Positions 1-4,050 of a stretch of 5,695 nt of DNA are shown here, one piece after another; position 1 is the stretch's first letter; each line of letters begins with the position of its first letter. Source of the DNA: JASFUX01 sp050050115 (GTDB taxonomy: Bacteria; Pseudomonadota; Alphaproteobacteria; Caulobacterales; Maricaulaceae). The position numbers were made by a program, and so were the translations under genes. The stretch is from NCBI GenBank assembly GCA_050050115.1, contig JASFUX010000228.1, positions 1 to 5,695 on the forward strand, in the 5' to 3' direction. Below the pieces are notes generated by a model that was given only the letters and a program-made list of their open reading frames with translations, was not told the origin of the DNA and ran no database searches.

Positions 1-178
1 CGCCCGCGCCGGTGTCGAGAATGAACTTGTACGGACCGCGACCGTTCAGCATGACGTCGACGATCGGCCGTCCGTCATCGGTGCGCTCGAACGGAACCTC
101 GTTCGGCGGCGGACCAGGCGGCGCGACCGCGCACGCGCTCACTGCCGTCGCCGCCAGAGTGGCGATCAGTCGCTTCAT
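1..178 (-). CDS. Retropepsin-like aspartyl protease, probable lipoprotein (partial, N-terminal 59 residues)
   Basis: Read on the minus strand, the gene starts with ATG at 178-176 behind a strong GGGAGGAGG ribosome-binding site and is open to the left edge, so only 59 residues are visible. The N-terminus (MKRLIATLAATAVSAC) is a short basic and hydrophobic signal ending in a lipobox-like V-S-A-C, with Cys16 as the likely lipidated residue. A Pro-rich linker follows (residues 20-29). Residues 39-59 read PIVDVMLNGRGPYKFILDTGAG, where Asp55-Thr56-Gly57-Ala58 is the catalytic D-T/S-G-A motif of retroviral-type aspartyl proteases, preceded by the typical 'NGRGPYKFILDTGA' approach. Such proteins in proteobacteria are exported single-domain peptidases whose substrates are mostly unknown. 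The second half of the fold lies outside the window. The family call is firm; the lipoprotein call is likely, because an ordinary signal peptide cannot be excluded. Confidence 0.85.
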   Translation of the reverse strand, partial: MKRLIATLAATAVSACAVAPPGPPPNEVPFERTDDGRPIVDVMLNGRGPYKFILDTGAG

Positions 179-180
179 CG

Positions 181-189
181 CCTCCTCCC
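181..189 (-). promoter_or_regulatory. Ribosome-binding site of the aspartyl protease gene
   Basis: On the minus strand this reads GGGAGGAGG, an extended purine-rich Shine-Dalgarno sequence directly before the ATG at 178-176. Its presence fixes the start of the divergent protease gene. Confidence 0.75.
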
Positions 190-192
190 AAA

Positions 193-216
193 TTCGCGTC
201 TGGGTTCGCGTCTGGG
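193..216. repeat. Perfect 2 x 12 bp tandem repeat
   Basis: TTCGCGTCTGGG occurs twice in direct succession (193-204 and 205-216) with no mismatch. It lies in the leader of the divergent protease gene, four bases beyond the ribosome-binding site, so it would be transcribed but not translated. It may be a recent slippage duplication, or it may influence leader structure; no function can be read from the sequence. Confidence 0.85.
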
Positions 217-277
217 CGCGCCGTTTGTCGATGAACTTGCCGGCCTCGACTCGGCGTCGCGACTCACATTCTCGTTG

Positions 278-292
278 TTAACAGTTTCTTAA
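278..292. promoter_or_regulatory. CtrA-type binding box (TTAA-N7-TTAA)
   Basis: The sequence TTAACAGTTTCTTAA is an exact match to the TTAA-N7-TTAA full site bound by the cell-cycle response regulator CtrA in alphaproteobacteria. It stands in the 218 bp divergent region between the protease (start at 178, minus) and the coupling-protein-like gene (start at 397, plus). Two GANTC sequences (GACTC at 248-252 and 261-265), the target of the CcrM methyltransferase, lie within 30 bp of it. A possible plus-strand -35 (TTGACC, 299-304) follows immediately, so the box could serve the rightward promoter, although either gene could be the target. An eight-base match is rare in GC-rich DNA, but binding is inferred. 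Confidence 0.55.
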
Positions 293-298
293 GAGAAT

Positions 299-327
299 TT
301 GACCTGGGCCATGGTTTGGCCTCAAAA
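299..327 (+). promoter_or_regulatory. Possible promoter for the VirD4/TraG-like gene
   Basis: TTGACC (299-304) resembles a -35 element and is followed after 17 bp by a weak -10-like TCAAAA (322-327). It sits just downstream of the CtrA-type box and leaves a leader of roughly 60 bases before the ATG at 397. A poor -10 is common for activator-dependent promoters, but this assignment is tentative. Confidence 0.3.
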
Positions 328-396
328 GAGGCTCGGTTGTTGCTTATTTGTTCCCCAAGGTCGAAGTCTCACGCGAACACCTCCCGAGAGGCCAAA

Positions 397-1833
397 ATGG
401 CTCGAAAAACCAAGCAGAATGCGAAGGCGGCGGCGCAGAAGAAAGCGCCGGCAAGGACCCCAGCGAGGACAAGAGGCGCGCGTGATTTGCTGCTCGGCTG
501 GGCGGCGGAGCCCGAGACGGGCCCGCGGGTCGGCTTCGGCGCGCCGGGACTGTCTGATTCGGCCGGCGGCGGCGGGCAAGCCGCCGGCGCCGATCGCCGG
601 GCGATCACCATGAACGAGGACGGCCACATCATCACCGTCGCCCCCACGGGCGCGGGCAAGGGCCGCGGCGCGATCATCCCGAACCTGCTGCGCTACGAAG
701 GCCCGGTGATCGTGGTCGATCCGAAAGGCGAGAACGCCAAGGTGACCGCGCGGGCCCGCCGCGCGATGGGCCACGACGTGCGCATCATCGATCCGTTCGG
801 CCTGGTGACGAAGAAGACCGACCAGCTCAACCCGCTCGACGTGCTCGCGCGCGAAGGCGTGGAGACCGAAAGCGAAGCCCAGGCGCTCGCCATGATGATG
901 GCGGGCGGCGACTCGCCGACCCTCAAGGAGCCGTTTTGGGAGATCTGGGGCCGCTCGCTGCTGTCGGGCGTGATCGCCTACGTCGCTGAGAATGAGCCCG
1001 AAGAGAACCGCCACTTCGGCCGCGTCCGCGAGCTGGTGAAGAACGACGACGTTGTGTTCTCGCTTGCGCGGCTGCTCGATGACCATCCTGAACTCGACGG
1101 CATCGCGCGGACTGAGATCGCCTCGTTCCTGCAGCTGACCGACGTGACCCGCTCAGGCGTGCTCGCCACGGCGCAAAGCTTCACCGAAGTGGTGAACTCT
1201 GCGCCCGCGCGCCGGACTCTGTCGGAGACGACGATCGATCTCGATGCGGTCGCCAAGGGCGATCCGGTGACGATTTATCTGGTCATTCCGCCGGACAAGC
1301 TCGCCAGCCATGGCGCGCTCCTCCGCCTGTGGATCGGCTCGCTCCTGAAGACGGTGATGAGCCGGACCGAACGGCCGGCGCAGGACACGCTGTTCATCAT
1401 CGACGAGTGCGCACAGCTCGGTCAGCTCGAGCATCTGCGCGTGGCGATGACGCTGCTCAGAGGCTACGGCCTCAAGGTCTGGGCCTTCTTCCAGGATCTG
1501 TCCCAGCTGCGCCGTCTCTACCCGGACGACTGGCAGACGATCGTCAACAACGCGGCGGTGTTCCAGACCTTCGGGTTGACCAACCACGTGATGGCGACCG
1601 AGACGGCGAGCCTCGTTGGCGACGTCGACGCCTTCTCGCTTCGTTCGCTGGCGCGGGACCGGCAGGTGCTCGCCGCGGCGCGGGCGCGGGCGCAGGTGTG
1701 CAAGCTGCCCGACTACCTCCGCGATCCGGAGTTCGCCGGCCGCTACGACGCCAACCCGATGTTCGCCGGAAGGGACGCGGTCAAGCCGCCGCCTCCGACG
1801 CTGACGGGCGTGAAGCCGGGGATGCTGCTTTAG
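397..1833 (+). CDS. VirD4/TraG-family type IV coupling-protein-like ATPase, no membrane anchor
   Basis: A 478-residue P-loop ATPase of the VirD4/TraG family, the coupling proteins that bring DNA or protein substrates to type IV secretion channels. The Walker A motif is APTGAGKG (Lys88), followed by the family-typical IIPNLL and VVDPKGE segments. Walker B is FIIDEC (Asp336-Glu337), and FFQDLSQL (Gln366) is the conserved glutamine motif after it. Residues 1-30 are rich in Lys, Arg and Ala and could bind DNA or membrane lipids. Unlike classical VirD4/TraG (about 600-700 residues), there are no N-terminal transmembrane helices, so the protein is predicted to be cytosolic. I chose ATG 397 because GAGAGG (386-391) lies five bases before it; an in-frame upstream ATG at 316 lacks such a site. 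The gene stands alone, with no relaxase, VirB or Tra gene beside it, so a conjugative role is doubtful. The family call is firm; the role is unknown. Confidence 0.88.
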   Translation: MARKTKQNAKAAAQKKAPARTPARTRGARDLLLGWAAEPETGPRVGFGAPGLSDSAGGGGQAAGADRRAITMNEDGHIITVAPTGAGKGRGAIIPNLLRYEGPVIVVDPKGENAKVTARARRAMGHDVRIIDPFGLVTKKTDQLNPLDVLAREGVETESEAQALAMMMAGGDSPTLKEPFWEIWGRSLLSGVIAYVAENEPEENRHFGRVRELVKNDDVVFSLARLLDDHPELDGIARTEIASFLQLTDVTRSGVLATAQSFTEVVNSAPARRTLSETTIDLDAVAKGDPVTIYLVIPPDKLASHGALLRLWIGSLLKTVMSRTERPAQDTLFIIDECAQLGQLEHLRVAMTLLRGYGLKVWAFFQDLSQLRRLYPDDWQTIVNNAAVFQTFGLTNHVMATETASLVGDVDAFSLRSLARDRQVLAAARARAQVCKLPDYLRDPEFAGRYDANPMFAGRDAVKPPPPTLTGVKPGMLL

Positions 1834-1850
1834 CGGTCGTCGCTTCGCGG

Positions 1851-1881
1851 TTGTTTCAAAGCGTTTGAGTTCCGGTCTAGT
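1851..1881 (+). promoter_or_regulatory. Possible weak promoter for the ThDP enzyme gene
   Basis: The 84 bp gap between the two plus-strand genes contains TTGTTT (1851-1856) and, 19 bp further, TCTAGT (1876-1881), which loosely resemble -35 and -10 elements. The spacing is long and the matches are weak; read-through from the upstream gene is equally possible. No convincing terminator hairpin with a T-run is visible in this gap. Confidence 0.2.
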
Positions 1882-1917
1882 CTCCCGCGCGACCAACCGC
1901 GCCGGAGACCCAAGCCC

Positions 1918-3468
1918 ATGAACGGAGCTGAAAGCCTGCTCGCCACCCTCGTCAGCTCGGGGGTCGAGGCGTGTTTCTCCAACCCTGGCACCTCGGAGAT
2001 GCATTTCGTCGCCGCGGTCGACCGGACAGAGGGAATGCGCCCGGTGCTCTGCCTGTTCGAGGGCGTCGCCACCGGCGCGGCGGACGGCTACGGGCGGATG
2101 GCGGGCAAGCCGGCGGCGACGCTGCTGCACCTCGGCCCCGGGCTGGCGAACGGGCTGGCCAATCTTCACAACGCCAAGCGCGCAGCGACGCCGATCGTCA
2201 ACATCGTCGGCGATCACGCGACCTACCACGCTCAGTATGACGCGCCGCTCACCTCAGACATAGCGGGCGTCGCCAAGCCGTTTTCGAAGTGGATTCACTC
2301 GTCGCCCGACGCCAAGCAGGTCGCCGCCGACGCGGCGCGCGCGGTCGCCGAAGCGCGCAGGCCGCCGGGCCAGATCGCGACGCTGATCCTGCCGGCCGAC
2401 ACGGCGTGGAACGAGGCCGACGGCGCCGCAGATCCGATCGCGCCGGAACAGCCCGGCGCGCCGGACCCCAAGAACGTCAGCGCCGTGGCGGCGGCTTTGA
2501 AGAGCGGCAAAAGGGCTGTGATCCTGCTGCGCGGCGACGTGCTGTTTGAACGGCCGCTGGCCCAAGTCGGGCGTATCGCCAAGGCGACCGGTGCGCGGAT
2601 CATGTGCGACACCTTCACCGCGCGGCTCGAACGCGGCGCGGGCCGTTTCGCGCCCGAGCGGCTGCCGTACTTCGCGGAGCGGGCGGCCGAAGCGCTCGAG
2701 GGCGTGGAGACCTTGATCCTTGTTGGAACCAAGCCGCCGGTGTCGTTCTTCGCCTATCCGGACAAGCCCAGCTGGCTGACGCCGGACGGCTGCGAAATCA
2801 TCACACTCTCCGAGCCGAGCCAAAGCGGCGCGGACGCGCTCGACCTGCTCGCCGAGGCGGTGGGGGCGCAGGGCGAGACGCCCGATCTCGCGCCGGCTTC
2901 GCGTCCGGATCTGCCGCAAGCTGGGCCGATCGACTCGGTCGCCGCGACGCAGATCGTTGGCCATTTCCTGCCGGAAGGCGCAATCATCTCAGACGAAGCG
3001 GCGACGTCCGGACGCGGGCTGGTCGAGCATACCGCGGGCGCGCCGCCGCACGACATCCTCTCGCTCACCGGCGGCTCGATCGGCCAGGGCGTGCCGCTCG
3101 CGACCGGCGCGGCGGTGGCGTGTCCGGATCGCAAAGTGGTCTGCCTGCAGGGCGACGGCGGGGCGATGTATACGCTCCAGGCGCTCTGGACCCAGGCGCG
3201 CGAGAAGCTCGACGTCACCACGGTGATCTTCGCCAATCGTTCGTATGCGATCTTGAACATCGAGATGAAGCGCGTCGGCGCCGAGGGGGGCGCCAAAGCG
3301 CTTTCGATGCTCGACCTGCACAACCCCGAGCTCGACTGGGTCAAGCTCGCCGAAGGCATGGGCGTGCACGCCATGCGCGCCGAGACGACCGAAGCCTTCG
3401 CCGACCAGTTCGCGCGCTGCATGCGCGAGAGGGGGCCGCACCTGATCGAGGTGGTGCATACGCGGTAG
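1918..3468 (+). CDS. Thiamine-diphosphate-dependent decarboxylase, acetolactate synthase large subunit-like
   Basis: A 516-residue enzyme with the three-domain ThDP fold. The N-terminal pyrimidine-binding domain (about 1-170) contains NPGTSE (22-27), the catalytic Glu48 in CLFEGVATGAADGYGRM, and LLHLGPG with His71. The middle domain spans about 185-320. The C-terminal diphosphate-binding domain contains the metal-binding motif starting at GDGG (Gly412-Asp413-Gly414) and ending at FAN (Asn440). Databases usually label this group 'acetolactate synthase large subunit', but it is shorter than true IlvB (about 560-590) and no small regulatory subunit gene follows. The opening residues (NGAESLL...NPGTSEMHFVAA) resemble benzoylformate decarboxylase-type enzymes more closely. 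The reaction is therefore probably a 2-oxo acid decarboxylation or carboligation with unknown substrate. The start at 1918 is supported by GGAG at 1904-1907, ten bases upstream. It lies 84 bp downstream of the ATPase gene without clear functional connection. Confidence 0.87.
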   Translation: MNGAESLLATLVSSGVEACFSNPGTSEMHFVAAVDRTEGMRPVLCLFEGVATGAADGYGRMAGKPAATLLHLGPGLANGLANLHNAKRAATPIVNIVGDHATYHAQYDAPLTSDIAGVAKPFSKWIHSSPDAKQVAADAARAVAEARRPPGQIATLILPADTAWNEADGAADPIAPEQPGAPDPKNVSAVAAALKSGKRAVILLRGDVLFERPLAQVGRIAKATGARIMCDTFTARLERGAGRFAPERLPYFAERAAEALEGVETLILVGTKPPVSFFAYPDKPSWLTPDGCEIITLSEPSQSGADALDLLAEAVGAQGETPDLAPASRPDLPQAGPIDSVAATQIVGHFLPEGAIISDEAATSGRGLVEHTAGAPPHDILSLTGGSIGQGVPLATGAAVACPDRKVVCLQGDGGAMYTLQALWTQAREKLDVTTVIFANRSYAILNIEMKRVGAEGGAKALSMLDLHNPELDWVKLAEGMGVHAMRAETTEAFADQFARCMRERGPHLIEVVHTR

Positions 3469-3500
3469 CGCCAAAGGGATCGGCCGTTCTTCGGACATCC

Positions 3501-3525
3501 GTAATGTGATATTGTATCACTTTGC
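3501..3525. promoter_or_regulatory. Zur-like palindromic operator
   Basis: The core is a perfect inverted repeat, GTGATA-TTG-TATCAC (3506-3520). Outside it, 3504/3522, 3503/3523 and 3501/3525 also pair, giving 9 of 11 symmetric pairs over 25 bp. The AT-rich dyad stands out in GC-rich DNA. The left arm, GTAATGTGATA, resembles the proteobacterial Zur half-site (ATGTTATA in the consensus as I recall it), with one symmetric T-to-G change in each half. The genes behind it encode a ZnuD-like zinc receptor and a small His/Cys exported protein, which supports zinc control by a Fur-family repressor. Another dimeric regulator, such as a GntR-type protein, cannot be excluded. Confidence 0.6.
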
Positions 3526-3540
3526 GCATGGTGGTAGATT
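3512..3540 (+). promoter_or_regulatory. Promoter of the small protein-TonB receptor unit, overlapping the operator
   Basis: TTGTAT (3512-3517) and TAGATT (3535-3540) are separated by 17 bp, which fits a sigma70-type promoter with transcription starting near 3547, about 30 bases before the ATG at 3579. The -35 lies inside the palindromic operator, so a bound repressor would block RNA polymerase directly. The element matches are moderate. Confidence 0.45.
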
Positions 3541-3578
3541 GAACGTCGCGTTCGAAGACAGGGCTGGGTCCGTCGCGC

Positions 3579-3971
3579 ATGAGCTTGCGCCGCCGTCATC
3601 TGATACTTGATCGCCGCCGCTGGCGGCTTGGGCGGACGTTTGGTCAGCTCGCATCGATCCTGTTCGCGGCTCTGTTCGCGCTGCAAGGCGCCGTCGCGGT
3701 CAGCCACACCCATGTCGCTTCGCCGGACATCGCCGCCGCGTCCCACGCCGAGGCGTCATCGCAGCGCGGCGATCGGCAGCCTGACGACATCCAGCTTTGC
3801 GACGAATGTCTCGCCGCCGCCGCCTTCGCGCATGCGCCGCCGGCGAGCGCGCCCGCGCTCGTTCAGCCGGTTCTTGTCGAAGCGCGTCTGACGGTTCTCG
3901 CCACGGCGCCCGCGCTGCAGCAGTCCGTCCCAGCACGACGCAGCGCCAGAGCTCCGCCGACCCTCCTCTGA
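3579..3971 (+). CDS. Small exported His/Cys protein, DUF2946-like
   Basis: A 130-residue protein. Residues 1-20 are very Arg-rich, followed by a hydrophobic segment (about 21-41, FGQLASILFAALFALQGAVAV) that would act as signal peptide or anchor and place the rest in the periplasm. The exported part begins SHTHV (His43, His45), then has His56, a CDEC pair (Cys74, Cys77), His85, a Pro/Ala-rich stretch and a terminal SARAPP (123-127). This pattern (signal, early His, a C-x-x-C followed by an Ala/Pro stretch, and a C-terminal RAPP) resembles small DUF2946-type proteins, often found beside metal-related TonB receptors. It is the first gene after the Zur-like operator and lies 79 bp before the receptor, so they are probably co-transcribed. 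A role in periplasmic metal binding or hand-over is inferred. The ribosome-binding site is weak (GGGCTGGG, 3561-3568), but an earlier in-frame ATG at 3528 is closed by TGA after four codons, which supports 3579. Confidence 0.7.
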   Translation: MSLRRRHLILDRRRWRLGRTFGQLASILFAALFALQGAVAVSHTHVASPDIAAASHAEASSQRGDRQPDDIQLCDECLAAAAFAHAPPASAPALVQPVLVEARLTVLATAPALQQSVPARRSARAPPTLL

Positions 3972-4035
3972 AACCAAAGACGCAACGCTTCCTAGCCGGC
4001 GCCTCGCGCGGGCGGGGGGAGCGCATCCGGGTTCC

Positions 4036-4044
4036 AGAGGGAAG
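4036..4044 (+). promoter_or_regulatory. Ribosome-binding site of the TonB-dependent receptor gene
   Basis: AGAGGGAAG lies six bases before the ATG at 4051 and is the clearest Shine-Dalgarno sequence on the plus strand of this window, much stronger than that of the preceding small gene. This suggests the receptor is translated independently and efficiently. Confidence 0.7.
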
Positions 4045-4050
4045 TTTTTC

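Noticed and set aside
12..281. Plus-strand open frame (89 codons) opposite the aspartyl protease
   Set aside because: The minus strand carries a signal peptide, a strong ribosome-binding site and the DTGA motif; the plus frame has none of these and runs through the CtrA box.
316..396. Longer start for the VirD4/TraG-like gene at ATG 316
   Set aside because: No Shine-Dalgarno sequence before 316, the added 27 residues have no family resemblance, and they overlap the likely promoter; ATG 397 has GAGAGG at proper spacing.
322..1086. Minus-strand open frame (254 codons) opposite the VirD4/TraG-like gene
   Set aside because: Antisense to the Walker A region of a clear ATPase; Arg/Ala/His-rich composition and no motif.
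1153..2229. Long minus-strand open frame (358 codons) across the end of the ATPase gene and start of the ThDP enzyme gene
   Set aside because: It overlaps two well-supported plus-strand genes, is Arg/His-rich without recognisable motifs, and is the expected antisense shadow in GC-rich DNA.
3469..3500. Terminator after the ThDP enzyme gene
   Set aside because: No stable GC-rich hairpin followed by a T-run could be seen between the stop codon and the operator.
3505..3521. CRP/FNR-type site (TGTGA...TCACT)
   Set aside because: The TGTGA and TCAC arms are separated by seven bases instead of the six of CRP sites, and the downstream zinc-receptor context fits a Zur-like operator better.
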